Shown here one piece after another: positions 12,315-26,587 of a stretch of 64,000 nucleotides of DNA. Both the position numbers and the translations under genes were made by a program. The notes under the pieces are model-generated. The model was not told the origin of the DNA. It searched no databases and saw only the letters and a list, made by a program, of their open reading frames with translations. The DNA comes from Anoplolepis gracilipes. Lineage: Eukaryota > Arthropoda > Insecta > Hymenoptera > Formicidae. Where the stretch lies: assembly GCF_047496725.1 (NCBI RefSeq), contig NC_132972.1, positions 1,912,501-1,976,500 on the forward strand. The letters run 5' to 3'. Every line of letters begins with the position of its first letter. Within the stretch, counting starts at the first letter, position 1.

Positions 12315-15300
12315 ACTATCTCAATGATGAAATCTCTTGTCTATAATTATTAAAAAATCATATGTATTGTATTACATCTACACACAAATCATAAACAAAA
12401 AAATTGGAATTTGCATTCACGCTAATGTTTGAAGAGGGGTGATCCAAGTTGCAGCGTTGGCCTCTATCGCAGCATCACGGAATGACGGTAATTATCGGAG
12501 GGTTTCACGTGTCGTTACTACTTATCGCGTGCGGCACGAACAGCGAACTTTCTTGCTCGGCAATAAGTGGCTTCAGGCAGCTTTTCGCTCTCCTTCTCTC
12601 TCATTACGCCTGGAATCAATCGATGGGTTCTCAACCGAGGATACAAGAAGAAGGCGTGCCGTGGCTTATTTCGTTATCATGGTAGCAGCTTCGACTTCCG
12701 CAAGGAACACGAAAAAATTGCGATCGACCTCGCTACGCGTAGGTGAAGATTCGAAAAATATCGGAAGCACAGCCCGGAACGCACAAACGTATAATCGAGA
12801 CAAATCGCCCGTTGCAATCGAATTATTATTCTTTATATTCCGAACATGATAAACATGCCTTTGTGGTGAGTAAATTTTATTCGTCAATTATTTTCCTTTG
12901 ACTCTCGCATCAAATTATTAAAATAAACATGTCAAGTGAAAACAACCTCGCAGTAGAATATAAAATATCTCTTCTTATTTTTCAATTTCTTGAGAAAAAG
13001 AAGTTGTGAACTCGTAAAAACATTTAAAGAAACATACATTTGATCGTTTTATAAAATATCGTATAAACATGTACATAAATATCATAGGAACATGTGGTTT
13101 ATTGATATCTCTGACAATCCTGTTTAGTATGACAGAATTCATTTAATATATTTATAGTTGTCCAGACTAACTGGTATTTCTGATCGTTGCCCCTTTCACT
13201 TACAAGGATTGTTTTTGATTCTTTAGACACGATCTAACGATGTCGGGGGATACCTGCAGCTGCACGTACTCGAGTGGTATGCGTCCTTGGCATAACTGGT
13301 TCGAGGAATGCTATTGCATAATCAGAGACTACATAAGACGAAGATGTTGGAAGTCTGGTCTCTTCGACATGCTTTCTAACTTCAATCATAAGTGAAGATG
13401 ACGATAGTGATGATACTCCCAACTTTGACAGATATATGGCCGTACGGATAGTGCGTGGGATATCTTAAAAATAAATGTTTGTGGAATTTGTAAAACGTAT
13501 CTTTTCGACAAACTAAAACCGTATTTTTATCATCTACACGCAAAAGCGACGTAGATTTAAAAATTCCGAGAATGCTGGTTTACGATAATAGAAGTATATT
13601 TGAAATGCCAATTTAAATAAAGATTGTATAAGAAAACAATCTCTTCTTTATCCTTTGAAATATGTATTGCGATGTATCGTAAAAATTAATTTTATTAGGT
13701 AATTTATAATTTACAGAGAGATAAACAAACATATATTTAACTAAAAATCTGTTATAAATTATTCTAAAGTTTCAAACATCGATATTTAAATTGAAAGATG
13801 CAAATAAAATGAGAATTATAAATTCTCTATTATAGTGTATATTAATAAAAACAAGTCACTTGATATATCTTCATATATAAAAAATGAGATAGTCGGCTTT
13901 TGAAGTGTATACGACATGGTGGTTAGGTTGCTTTCAGCCATTATAGAACACATGCTATTTTCTCGTCTTTGCATAGATAATCGCTGGAAAAAAGAGAATG
14001 CTTGATATGCCGCGATATTATGAAAGGAGTAGGAGGCAATTTCGCAGTCGATATGCGGATTTTATATCGCGAACAAATCGAGGTGGAAAGCCATAGGGGG
14101 TGCCATGATGTCTACGAGGCAACTTGAGAAGTCGTTCCGATGATAGTCACGGGAAGTAGTCAGGTGTTTGTTGACGTGGGGTAACCGAGGAAAACGACGA
14201 CAAAGACGATAGCGAGGAAGGGTGAGAGAGCCGTTAGAAGGGTATAGAACCAGAGATGGTAAAGTCGCTAATGGAGGAAAAACAGGAGGGACCAAAAGGA
14301 AAACAAACACCGAGAGTTAGCGGAGCGACAAGCTCTCTTTCTTCGACCAGTTTGTCCTGCTACTCTAGAGCGTTGACGTCCGAAAAACAAGAGGATCGAA
14401 GCATCTTTTGTATTGTCACGTGCGATATGCCCAAGTCATTTTCGAATAAGATGGATTGTCAATATTCTAATGCTTTTCGAAAATATTATTACAGTATGTC
14501 AGCAAGAATTACAATCGAATTTGCTCTTTTGTGATATAAGAATCATTGTGACGTAATCAGTTAAGAAAAAAGTTTATCAGTTTCGATCATAAAATTTATG
14601 ACTTTCTCCTTCGTAAAATACAAACATGTCTGGATTTTATTAAAATTGCTGTACATAATTTTTATAAAACTTTAATGTTTAAAATAAAATCCTTTCTAAA
14701 TATCAATGTAATAAATAACTGTATTTATTGAAGTCAACTAATTCGAGATCAGTAATTAGGTGATAAAAATGTAGCTGTAATTAAGGATTAACATTGTTAT
14801 AATTTAATAAATTCGATAGTAAATTTTAATTTTCGAATTACTCTAAAATAAATCGAATTAACTAACGTTATCATTTTTATAAAGAAGTACTATTAATTTT
14901 CACTGTAAACTGATTTCCTTTTAAGAAATGTAATAGACCTCGTTAACTATATCTTGTTTTCGTCAACTAATTATATTATCGATTTATTATCAATATATTT
15001 ATGATATATTATGATGTATTGAGAGTAGACCTCGCTATTGATTCTCTCTTGTCTATTTAGCAGGTGAATGTAGAGAAGCCTGTGCAAATCTGGATCATAG
15101 AGAAAGGAAATGAAAGACATAGCTCATCGAAATCTCGATTCATCGAGTACAGCTGGTTTTCGAAGGAGGGAACTCGAAACGTCATCCCGCGTTATCCGGG
15201 ACGAGGGTGAGAATTTATGCGGTGTCATTCTCTCGTCTCTCGGGGCGCGCGCCGGAACATCGATCTTCGAGAACAACGGCTTCCCATCCTCTTATCAGAG

Positions 15301-18150
15301 ATGTAAAATCGTTCGGGCAACTGGAATAGATCTATACGCGTAATGTCGGAGCGCGGAATCGCGAATTTATGACCGCGCTTTTTACGCTGATCTAAGATTC
15401 ACGACCGTCGAACAGCCGCATCAGTCGCTTCGATATCGCTGTCCTTTTCGCAATAGATAATGTTCAGCGCAATTTCTGAAATTTACTAATACTAGTGCGC
15501 AAAATATATAGATTTTCAAGTAATGTTCTTTATTCAATAATCTTTAATTTATATAGATATTCAAAATTATATTTATATATATATACATATATATTAGTTA
15601 CAAATTAACTTTTTGCTGTCCAATTCTAATCTAGTCTTCTGATAACTTGACTTGAAAAAGTTACATTTCATATAATATTTTTACATGAAGCTAACATACC
15701 TTAGAAATGCAAAGATGTTAAAAATTTCCTTTAAAATAATTATACCTATATACATTACTTATATATGTGGGGAATTATTTTTGTGTAAAAGACATTTTTG
15801 TAAAGAATATATTTTATTTTGTATATATATGTCATTTTGTCATATCGACCGTTAATTTAAAATTCTCGACCGTCGAACACGTGTTTTCCCGATGACGATG
15901 TTTGTGTACGCGACTTTTTTATTTACAATAATAAGGACACGAGGTCGAAAGAGACAGAGCAAATTAAAAATCGCAAACGAAGAGATGAACAAAAAAGAGA
16001 GGTCGACGTGAGACGAGAAAGACATGTGCGAGAAACAATTTTCCCTCTCACTTTGTAATTCTTTTTATAAATCATTAATAAATAATTTTACACGCGACAA
16101 CATTTCGTGTAATAATTAAAACTTAAATAAATCCATATATATATATATACGTATTTCCAGATAGATTACGAAATTCGAATATAATTAGCTATGTTATGTA
16201 AAAAAAAAAAAAAAAAAAAAAACCGCGGAACAGACACGAAACAGACCCCAAGTTCTATCGTAACACCCCTCGTTATTCCCGCATGTCTGGTAACGACACG
16301 CAACACAGACAGTTCCTGTTTAACCCTGAACTTAGCCATGTGTTTTGTATTATGTGTTTTTCTTCTTAAGCTTGTAATTTTTTTTTATACTTTTCATATA
16401 ATTTTACATGTGACAAAAATATAACATTTGAGCATTTTGCATAGATACTTTCATAGTTCTCGCCGACCATAAATCGATAATATTGACTTTTTTTCTTACG
16501 ATTTCTCTTTAAATCTTATCCAACTTGTTGTCTGATATAAATAGAGCGGAAGGGCAGAAGGAAGCTGAGAAAAGGCAGAAGCAAGGAAGGAAGGAAGGAA
16601 GGAAGGAAGGAAGGAAGGAAAGAGATGGATGGAAGGATGCACTCTGGGGCACGGCTGATTGTTCGGGGGTTCCACGAGCGGTTATCTGCAAATGAAGGGC
16701 CGCAAATGCGGAACAGTAGTGAATGCGGGAGGAATTGCGGGCGCGTCGTCCAAGTTTATGGCGGATGGCAGGAAGGGTCGAGGGTGAGAAAGAGAAAGGG
16801 AAAGAGAGAGACTCGCTTGCACGACCAGGCGAGAAGGGTGGCACGATAGAAACGGCGCGACAGGGATAGTTTGTTCGCGTATAATTCGATCGGCCGCAAA
16901 ATTATTGTCTGAATACGGCTTTCTTTCCGCGGAATTGCCTGTCTAGCGTCTGTTTCCTCTCGAAGGCGATGAGACTTTCCCAGATAAGAATCCAATAGTA
17001 CAGGAAGGTCGCTTGTTTTCTCGCGAGTTTATCCCATTTTATAACTCGCTTCCCCGTACACCGCGAGAATATAATGTCCAGAGTTTCCAACTGTATGATA
17101 GTTTCGGCTCGATTCCCTGCTTCCGACCGGAGGGATAATTATTTCAGTCTTGTTTAGATTCTGTTACGGATATCGCGAAATGTGGTATGGATTTCATTGA
17201 TGGGAACCACTTTCCAAGTGGTTTGAGTATCGATTTCCAGTATGTAGAAAGCTCCTTTATTAAGTTTACTTTTAGGATATGAACAGCCGAAAGTGATATT
17301 AAATATAAAGATTCAAAGTGTGTGGAAAAAAATATAATGATATAAATGATATAAAATTAAATTAAATTAAAATTAAAAAATAAATATAATACTCAAACTC
17401 AAGTATTAATTTTCGTTCAATTTGCTATTGCAATTAATGGTATATGCGTTTCGGAATTAACATGGTTTATCTCTAATTTCGATGCTATAATCGCTATATT
17501 ATTCTCCCTGTTCTTCATACAATATTAAAAATTGTAAATTCCTCGCAGTTTCAAAATATTCCTTCGTTTGAATTGAAAAAGAATAAAAAGTTCAGAGAGA
17601 CTGTTTTGACCAGAGAAAGTTTTCGGAACTGTGCAGCGAGATGGGAGAATCGCGCAGATACCAGTGAACAATGGCTCGATAAATCTGACGTTATTCCTGT
17701 GAAGACACTCGTGTAAATCCTAATAAATTTCTGCGATACCTAAATTCTGCACAACGGATGAGAACAGCTTTTTTATCTTTACAGTTTCAGAAAGACCCAT
17801 GACACTAGAATATCCGTCACGACGGTGTGTGACAGACTTGTGATTGATTAGCGTTAGTCCAGGCGTTATAGATTTATCGTCGACACGATCACAGTCCGAA
17901 CGGTGACAATCTTGTCAGCGATGATTGTTAAGGAAAATCGGCCAATCAGTGACGTGCGCGCGCGAGCGCACATACATCGGTTTTGCGGGTAGCATGGCAG
18001 TCTAATGGCCATTTACACTATCCGCCAATGTAAATGGGAGATCGTAGGGTGAGTTGAATGGTCCCCCCATCAAAGGACCCCCCTTCGACATCTAGTCGAT
18101 TGAGCCACGTCGATCTTGTGGTCAGCGTCTCGTGCAGGACCGTTTCTCCT
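12315..18150. other. Intron stretch, 12.3-18.1 kb
   Basis: CpG-rich patches at 12430-12830, 14050-14420, 15100-15460, 16620-17170 and 17630-18150 are separated by AT-rich DNA. A pair of near-identical GGWCCCCCCW blocks lies at 18060-18085. The 136-residue open frame at 12439-12849 shows no domain, signal or splice context and is judged chance. Confidence 0.55.
16545..16830 (+). repeat. Purine-rich stretch with a (GGAA)n array
   Basis: GGAA tetranucleotides run from 16583 to 16620, with further AGAAAGGG-type purine sequence to about 16815. GGAA is also the core of ETS-factor sites, so an array could attract such factors; that is inference. Confidence 0.7.
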
Positions 18151-21022
18151 AAATTAGATTGATAACTAATAAAAGCAAGATTGATAGATTCGATGAAGCA
18201 AATTGATGAAGTATTTACAGTGTCTTAGGTCTATATTTATTTAAAATATCTTTCATATAAATTGCTCATCAGATTTCTCATCTTTAATAAAGATATAGAA
18301 GATACATTTATTGCTCTTATGACAAAATTAATCCTTTGCGTTCGTATAAAAGATATCCGAGAGATATTTCAGTAAAAATATATATACCTTCTTACGTGAT
18401 TGTAAATAATTATTCTAATTTCTCGATATAATTTTTCACTTTCATCTCGCGACATTAAATTAAACAGTATAAAAGATATGAATTTCTCATTATAATTATT
18501 CTAATATAAATAGCGCGTCTTTATATAGCAAGTTGCAGTTGTCGTTTTAGATCAGCCTTGAGAAGTGCTGTTCACTTACTTAATGTAAAGATACTTGGTG
18601 CGAAGATACTTAAGGTAAGGGTGCTGCTTTATCGGAGTCGCATATTAACGAGCACTTGCACCATTTCGACTTCCGCTCCGCTGAGCTTCCGTGCACCATC
18701 GCCGATGGTAGTGCACGTGGGCGGCTAAGGAAGATCGGGAAGAGTTACGAGCGTAAACGAGAAGGGTGTCGGTATGGGGTTTATATACGATCCGTGGCCG
18801 TTGCAGCCGCCGACCGTGCGGACCGAGCTTTACGAGCGATAAAACCAAGGACGGGGAATCGACCGTCGCGTCGGTGGCTTCCCGTTGCTTTCCTCACTTT
18901 TTGCTGAGCACATCGTCGTGTCGCAGCTGCAAATCATCTACCGTGCAACGATGATGGAGAGGCGAAAGTCAAAATGATAATGTGCCAGCGCGTATCTTTT
19001 TTTTTTTTTATTACGAAAACGTGACTCGAAAATTGCGAGGGAGAATCGCTCGAAGGTCAAATAATAGCCCGGCAAGTTTGTTTGGAAAATGTCTAGACAT
19101 CTCGAGTGTGAAAACGCGATTAAAAAGATATTTTGGATTTGAATAAATAATTTTAGCGAATGTATCGTAAAAAAATTGATTGATTACGAAACCGAGGCGA
19201 ATAAGTACAGAGATGAGAAAATTTCTTTCCAAAAGTGTTTAGTAATTTCTCTTTGAGATTGCATAAATACGATTCAAGAAAGTCGAGCGCCAGAGCATTC
19301 AAGAGTATAATAATTCAGCATAACATGCTGTAGGATATAAGTGCCCATTAGCATATACAATACGAGGCGCATTCAAATGGCTTCGTAAGAAATAAGTTGA
19401 AGAAACACATTAGGCCGAATGACTTTCAATAAACGATGCTGTGATGATCTGTGCGTATTGATTTTTTCATTCGGTAACTCGATCGAGATACAGTTCTCTG
19501 ACAACACATCATACGTTCGCTACAGGTTTAGAAATCGATAAAGAATTTAAAATGCAAATATTAAAAGGAAATTAGATAACTTGATTGCAAATTAAAAATC
19601 AATATTAATTTATATACAAATGCTTGGAACAGTGCGCATTAGAAAATTTAACAAAATAGATTTTCATGAACACCAATTAATTTATAATTATGGAAATATA
19701 CATATATAAAATACATTCTTTATATAAAAGTTCAGCTATTTTATAACGAGCTAAAAAAGTTTTTTATAAAACCGACTTGTAAAAATTCGAGACTCTTAAA
19801 GTCATATATATGCATAAAGCAGGTACTTTATAAAAATTCATTTATTTCACAAGAAAGTTTGTTTGTTTGTTTTTTTTTTTTTTTTTTTGTTTTTTTTTTT
19901 TTATAAAATAGAATTAAAAAAGTCCGAAATTTTTTAAAAAGTTAAAGATCGATTAAAAGTTAAATTAAAAATTAAAGAAATTAAAAGTCAAAGATCGATT
20001 TTACAAAACGCTTACAACGTATATACATATGTATAAAATATTATTAGATGTAAAATATGAAAAATTCAAACTTTTTTTTCCAAATTTGAATAAATTTACA
20101 CAAATAAAACTCAATCAGATTGCATGACTCAATATTGAATAAGAGATAAATCTGTATCTGTGTCCACATCATTGGCCCGTGGGCCATTTAGAAACCCAGA
20201 TGTATCATTGTCCCTATCACGGTGGTCCCGCAAATGAAACGAACAAAGAAAGGCGAGGCCGCCGCGCCGATCCAGATCCGTTTCGCGGTTCGTCTTTACG
20301 AGCGGGGCGTCTGTCACGAAAAGAGATTACGGGCGCGTCTCCTCCGCCCCCGCATTTAGCGGATGCGCAACTTTGGCGATGCAGTTTGCTCACCATTAGC
20401 GAAACGTCGGGCCGGATGAGAAACCGGCGCATCGGGACGGTTCTGTCTGATCGGCGGCCTCCCTTCAGAGAGGAATAATTGCGCGAACCATTAGGCCTGA
20501 ATCCGGCTTAGGAAGCGACTTCTCCGAGCCGGAGTACCATTCGGGGCTCCGATGAGGGAGAGAAAGAGGGAGGGGGTTGTTATTGGTCGTAGTAGACCGT
20601 CGAAGACGGGGGATTTTGAGGCATCGCGCGACTGTAGGAATTATTTATCGGAGGAATTATATTCCATATAAAGCCACGAGACTACTCGCTCCCCTCGCCT
20701 CCCACATTGCCAAGCTCCTTGTTACGCATTCATGACCTTCTCGTTATCTGTCGGATTTGCCAAAGTTTCTCTAGAATGCCTTCTCGAGCGAAACTATCGA
20801 AAACTTTTATATTCCCTGTGCATTCTTTGAATAGTCTTTATATTCTCTCACACGCGTACGTATCTAAAGATTTAACATAGCACGAGATTGATTAAATAAA
20901 TTATCATTATATAATTCGGTATTATTTTAATCAGTAATATTTTTCAACAATATATATGGTCAATTTGCATTTTTCATAATTATATTTTAATTGAGAAATA
21001 GATATATTTTTATATGCATATA

Positions 21023-21026
<4 letters not shown>

Positions 21027-21070
<44 letters not shown>
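21027..21070 (+). repeat. (AT)22 microsatellite
   Basis: A 44-base uninterrupted AT run, the longest of its kind in the window. A second run lies at 21286-21310. Likely unstable and length-polymorphic. Confidence 0.95.
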
Positions 21071-21074
<4 letters not shown>

Positions 21075-21285
21075 AACGTACAAAGTATATATATGTTATT
21101 TTATTTTTATGCATTATGTATGATATTCACGAGTCAAGGGCGAATTTAATGACGCAGCCAAATTCTCAATGAAATAAATTTTTCTTTCAGTTTCTCTATA
21201 ATCGTAACAAAAATAGAAGGATAAAAAAACAAGTATTTGAAAGAACTCCATGAGAGAAAATACACACAATAAAACGCGTGTATAT

Positions 21286-21310
21286 TTATATATATATATA
21301 TATATATATA
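21286..21310 (+). repeat. (TA)12 microsatellite
   Basis: TA repeat following TATATT, 216 bases after the larger AT run. Confidence 0.95.
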
Positions 21311-24300
21311 CTACGAGATATCTAACTACGAGAAATTCGATGGTAAACAGATTTTATTATCGCCTTCTGGGAATAACGTTTCTCGCAAAATAAGAAAACT
21401 CTCGGGATACTCTTGAGAAAAAGTCTTTGTGAAAGAAAGACCAGGAAGAACCGATGAATAGCAGCGCCGAGTTTGCTACAACGACCCCGTTACGCGTTGC
21501 ACCAGTCAATTAGTTTCAGCGAGTAAAGAGACTTTCTTGCCGATGTTCGCGACGTATTTGAACTGTCCATCTCAAACGATGATTCTGAGTAAACGTTTTT
21601 CCGAGAATTTCCGATGTCCGTTATCTCGCCGAGGCGGAACTCGGCGAGACTGTCCCTCCTCTCTTATCTCATTTCTGCTTAGAAAACGAAATCGTCGCTT
21701 AAAAATAACTCGCGCAAAAAAGTACCTAACATCGGCAAACGCAGTCGATCGGCTGATCGAGGGCGCGACGAAAAAAAAAATCGCGTTACGTATTTGTGAT
21801 GTCTCTGTGACTTATTTGGTCTCATTTCGTCTCGTTCGGCTTGCTATTTCAAGGCATTGTTTTTATCCACTTTATTTCTCTTAGAACTAAAAGTATGCAA
21901 AAAAGCGAAGTACTTTTAAGTTTCGGATGATCTCTTTAAAGAGAGAGAGAGAAAGAGAGAGTAAAAAATAATAGTAAAGTAAAATACTGTTCTCCTGTAA
22001 ATGCCTGTAGAGAGCAAAAGAAATGGCAATCTTTGGAATTCCGGAAGAAACAAATAGTGCACGAAATAATAAGAGTTGTGTATTAGTTTGTAACATCTAG
22101 TCATTTTTTTTCTGTTAAAGTTGTACGGATAAGTATAACAATAAGAATGTCAGCAGTACATTACGGCGGCCATTCATCAAAGATTGTTCTTTTATAAGAG
22201 CACAAAACAGATCGATTCTTCGGCGCGGATAAAAATCGCCGATGAAAGCCAGGATTATTAAATTTATTGAGAGCGAACGTTCTAGCAGGCAATCTATCGT
22301 TGTCAGAGAAGCGCGACGAAGCTCGAGCAACGTACTCAGAAGGGGCAAAAAAAAGCAAAAGGAAAGAGGGAGTGAAGCAAAAGGTATGAGAAGGGAAAGG
22401 TATGAGAAATCGAGCACGTGGGCGATGCGTGAGCGGAAATCGAAAGGCAATAACGAATTAGTCGCGCAAGTAATGGAATTAACCGCTAATCGAACGGACG
22501 TGTCATTTAATTATGGAAAGTGACGTCGTCGTCCGAAGCCATGTCCGCACAAAATGGCTGAATGCGCCGTAAATGATTGGCCGCCATCATCATTTAACGT
22601 ATTCATTTTCCCTTAAATCGAAATCATGAAAATCAAATGTCAATTATAATAATATTCGATTCGTCAAATAAATGCGGTAATATTTTAAATATTGAAAAAA
22701 AAAAAAAAAAAAAACCTGGTTACGTTACAAGATTTTAATAAAGAAATGTTGATTTTTTTCAATATTCAGATACTCTTTTCCAATTGCTTTGATAATTTTA
22801 TCTTATCGAAGCATTTTTCACATAATTTGTTCTTTTCATGACTGTAATAAATCTTCTTTTTCTCGTCAACTCTAATGGAGTTCGTTTCTTTAACAGCGAA
22901 AAAGCTAACTAGACTGCCGTAGAGAGTAGACGTTTTAAGAGGATATCGCCACAAGAGACGATAGCCGCTTTCGACGGAAATGTCAGCTAAATCGCCCAGC
23001 TCGATAAGGTTCACCGAAGGATCGCACGAGCGAAATTAAGTTCGTGCCGCTCAGCAGGAAGGAGGACCGAACAGGAAGAAGTTGAACATGTGGGCGACAT
23101 GTGAGCGGCAAGCAAAGAAGATGTGGTTAATTCTCTTTCTCTCTTTGCTTCCTTCCTTCTTTCTCCTCCACGGCCATATCGATAAAAGAAGTGGTAGAAA
23201 CGATGTCCTCGAAGTTCATCGAGAAGTCCGCCCTGGTCGTGTCTCGTGCCCGATTAACTTTTACCGATAAATTTTTACCCGATCGTTCGGCATTCGTCTC
23301 GCGACCTCACCCGCGACCGATTGGTCTTTTCCGGCGCGTATCTGCGATTTCTCTCTCGGTCCTCTTGTTCCCACTTCTTTCCTTCATTTACTCCAACAAG
23401 GTGCTACAGATGAAGTTACATCTCGTGGGATAAAGTTCGCGCGCAAAAGTTGCCTCCGGCTCGCGCGATTGAAAACGTGATTGTTTCCAAGTATCGTTCT
23501 CAGCTCGAACTTGTAAGATGTTTTGTAGTTTACAGTTTAACGCGTGGTTCTTTAACAATGCAAGTGTAAATTATTAATAAATATTTTATTTAGTTGTTTC
23601 AATTGCCTTGCATATTAAACGATATTACAAATAGTCATATGAAATATTATGAGAATGAAAAATATTGCAAGCAATGTAACAATTATAAAGAATTCAATGT
23701 TGTGCTAATAAAATTCAAATGTTATTATTTTCGGACCCGACTGATTGTTTTTTGCCAACATATTTTTTTATATTTGCTCAACTGCATCTTAAAATATAGC
23801 ATTATTCGTCATTAATAACATTATAAATTATAAAAAATTGTTAAATAAAAAGTAAAATACAACGCGTATCCTATCATTCATAATCCTTCATAATACAATC
23901 TGCTGTACTGTCATAAGTTCTACCTGTCCGACACAAATGCCGTCGATCGCAGACGTTGCCCGGATGATTTATGAGTTATCTCTTCCGCTGAGGGATCCCA
24001 ACAATTTAATTACAACGATACAGTCATCAAATAATTTCCAAAAGTATGATTTAACTAATTATTCTTGTCCTACACCAAAATAATATAACTTTACTTTATT
24101 TATTATATTTAATATTCATCGATTATTTTGCTCTAGTGACGTAGTGCCTTATTATTTCATATTCGTCAAATATAACAAAAGTTCCTTGCAGATTAAAAGG
24201 TACAACTCATATAATTGTATATTCTGCATTTTTGCTTAATCTTTCTTTCAGCAAACATTATTGATAAATACCAAGATAAGTTTGATTAAACAAGAGATAA

Positions 24301-24946
24301 ATATTTAATGCAATTAATATTCAAATTATTTCTCCTTTTGTTTGCAAAATGTTTGCAAAATTATTTTGTTAACAAATTATCTTGCCAACAAATATTAATT
24401 ATAAATTTAAAAACATATTGTTATAGAAAATATGATTTTACTTAATACTGCAGTAGAATCTTATTTATTTCTGTAGATGGATTAAATGGAATTAAACGAA
24501 TAACGTTAAATCGCACTCTCCTGTAGGTCTTCGTCGCTACAAGATGACTCCGGTTCTTACAGACCGTCTCGGTAATCCTTAAGTGATTAACGCTACGAAA
24601 CTTTCCGCACTGGGCCCGTACTGGGATATATTTTGCTAGCATCTGGAACGTCGCGTTGCACAGACGGTAGACACCTTTTTCTCGGACTATGACGAAGTCC
24701 AGCCATCTGTCGCCACCGGTGCCGCCATCGGAGGCTGCGGAGATGCGGGTTACTGATTTGAATATCGGAAGGGGTCCGCGGGGACCCGTGGCTTTAATTA
24801 AAACTCCTGTTTCGCCTAAAGTGTCGCTGCGCTTCGTGTCTAAATGAAAATCGAAATATTGTCGACCGTGTCCCGCCCATGAGTTCGTCGTCGAGCGTTG
24901 GAAAAGCCCCCTTTTGCTTCATCCAAATCGTCCGAACGGTTCTATT

Positions 24947-24978
24947 CCCGCCACCCCCCCCCCGCCCTCCACCCTCCC
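24947..24978 (-). repeat. C-rich tract (G-rich on minus strand)
   Basis: CCCGCCA, then ten C, then GCCCTCCACCCTCCC: four or more G-runs on the minus strand, which is the transcribed-RNA sense of the host gene. Confidence 0.75.
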
Positions 24979-25313
24979 TTCTGTTGGACCCGATTGAACG
25001 AACCGAGTTATTCATCGAAATTGGAATATTTTGCGAGAACGGATATTGAGAGAAGGAAACGAGGCTGACCCTGTCTGCACTGACTGAACTGATGTCTACT
25101 CCCGATTCAATGCTATGGCTAATTTCATTTTAAAAATTGCACGCGATTAATTAAATTATAAATCGCACGTGTGTGTGTGTGTGTAAGTATAATACGTTAG
25201 AAAGTTCTTACTTTGAATTACAATTATATAAGATATTAACAAATGTCCGTAGGGTAAACTCGGGCAAGATGGCCATAGTGTTTTAAAATGCAAAAAACAT
25301 ACTTTTATTTTCG

Positions 25314-25328
25314 TTATTTTTTAATAAT
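25314..25328. repeat. Left target-site duplication of the nested insert
   Basis: TTATTTTTTAATAAT, repeated exactly at 25613-25627 on the other side of the insert. Long variable duplications like this are typical of target-primed reverse transcription, not of the TA-specific MITE. Confidence 0.75.
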
Positions 25329-25612
25329 TATTTATTATTTATTATAATCCATACCTTTCGGCTTGGCCATGGCTTCCGGTTACAATTGTTCATTTTGTTC
25401 GTGTTTTTTTATAGAATATAGAATATAAAATATCATAAAATATCAAATATTAGTGTACTATATAGTCTATATCCTAAAGATTATGATTATGCAGATTATA
25501 AAGATTACAATTACAATAAGCAAACTAAGAGAGATAAAAATACATAATAATAATTATAATAATGTGATATAAAGTAATACTGTAATAAAGTGATAAAGCA
25601 AATGATAATAAT
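25329..25612 (-). mobile_element. Retroposon-like insert nested in MITE copy 3
   Basis: A 284-base insert flanked by a perfect 15-base direct repeat TTATTTTTTAATAAT (25314-25328 and 25613-25627) that occurs only once at this position in other MITE copies, so it is a target-site duplication. On the minus strand the insert ends GCCGAAAGGTATGG, then an A/T-rich (TAA)-like tail, which fits the 3' end of a 5'-truncated non-LTR retrotransposon or a SINE. I do not recognise the family and see no coding or clear polymerase III boxes. Part of the same sequence recurs in copy 5. Confidence 0.65.
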
Positions 25613-25627
25613 TTATTTTTTAATAAT
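25613..25627. repeat. Right target-site duplication of the nested insert
   Basis: Second exact copy of TTATTTTTTAATAAT. It continues directly into normal MITE sequence (GTTTGACATATTA). Confidence 0.75.
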
Positions 25628-26123
25628 GTTTGACATATTATATTTTCACTGAAGCTTAAATTACGTAATATTATTGAAATTAAAAAGAAAATATTTCATA
25701 GAAATTTTATATTATCAAAATAGTACAACATAAGCATTGGCCATCTTATCCAACTTTTAAGGAAAAGATGACCATAATATTTATAAAAAAATAGTGAAAA
25801 TAAAAATAAAAATTATAGGTCATATAACAATTTACATATCTTTATAATACGTCTAACGTCGATTACGATAGCTTAACTGTAATTTATTCGACGTTATAAT
25901 AGTTTTTAGTGGACAAATGAAAAACTTTGCAGGTAGTCAAAAGTAAAAATATGATATAAGATTCACAATATCGTTATTTCGAATAATGCACATAAACTAC
26001 TGTAAATATCGATTATCTTTGATAAAGACTAAAAAAGCGCACTATGTAGCGATTACTGAAAAAATTACAGCCTATGGCCATCTTTTCCGATATGGCCTGA
26101 CCATCATACCCTAGTTTACCCTA

Positions 26124-26539
26124 TCCGTCACAATCGGATGTTGACACAAAACGAAACAATGGCAAAAAATCATCGGTGAGTTTATGGAAATCGATTAGAT
26201 CTTCATCAATATTGTGCGGAGAGAAGACAATAGTGATGGTGAATACCGCCGTCATACACGTCGTCGTTACTCTCGTGGGGCGGGGGAGTCTCGTATACCA
26301 TCGTACACCACGGATGGACCACGCGAAAAGAAACACGACCCACGCGAAGGCCATAATCAACGACGTCGTCCTACGGGGTTTCTCGCGCTCGCCAATTGTG
26401 ACTGCGGCCGGTGCCGCGGTGTGTTTCTCCTCTCTCTTTCTTTTATCTCTTTCCTTCTTTCTAACGTGTCGACGACCCCCGTGTATACGAAGGTTAGCGA
26501 GAAACGCCAGCCGTCGCGATTTCTTGCGGCGAGATATTC

Positions 26540-26587
<48 letters not shown>

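Larger units (their letters stand above)
18151..25249. other. Intron stretch, 18.2-25.2 kb
   Basis: CpG-rich patches at 18560-18960, 20160-20720, 21350-21870, 22180-22620, 22880-23520 and 24480-25100. Between them are AT-rich segments with long T and AT runs and a locally repetitive AATTAAA/GATCGATT area at 19920-20010. No supported gene. Confidence 0.55.
25252..26121 (-). mobile_element. TA-flanked MITE, copy 3, with a nested insert
   Basis: Termini GGGTAAACTCGGGCAAGATG and CATACCCTAGTTTACCC, flanked by TA (25250-25251, 26122-26123). At 870 bases it is about 300 longer than its relatives because a 284-base sequence sits inside it (separate entry). The rest aligns along its length with the other copies. 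Confidence 0.92.

Noticed and set aside
12439..12849. 136-residue open frame, plus strand
   Set aside because: No low-complexity excuse, but no recognisable domain, no splice evidence and a second overlapping plus-strand frame of similar quality.
16583..16620. Short regular repeats as a CRISPR-like array
   Set aside because: Simple GGAA tandem without spacers, in clearly eukaryotic DNA.
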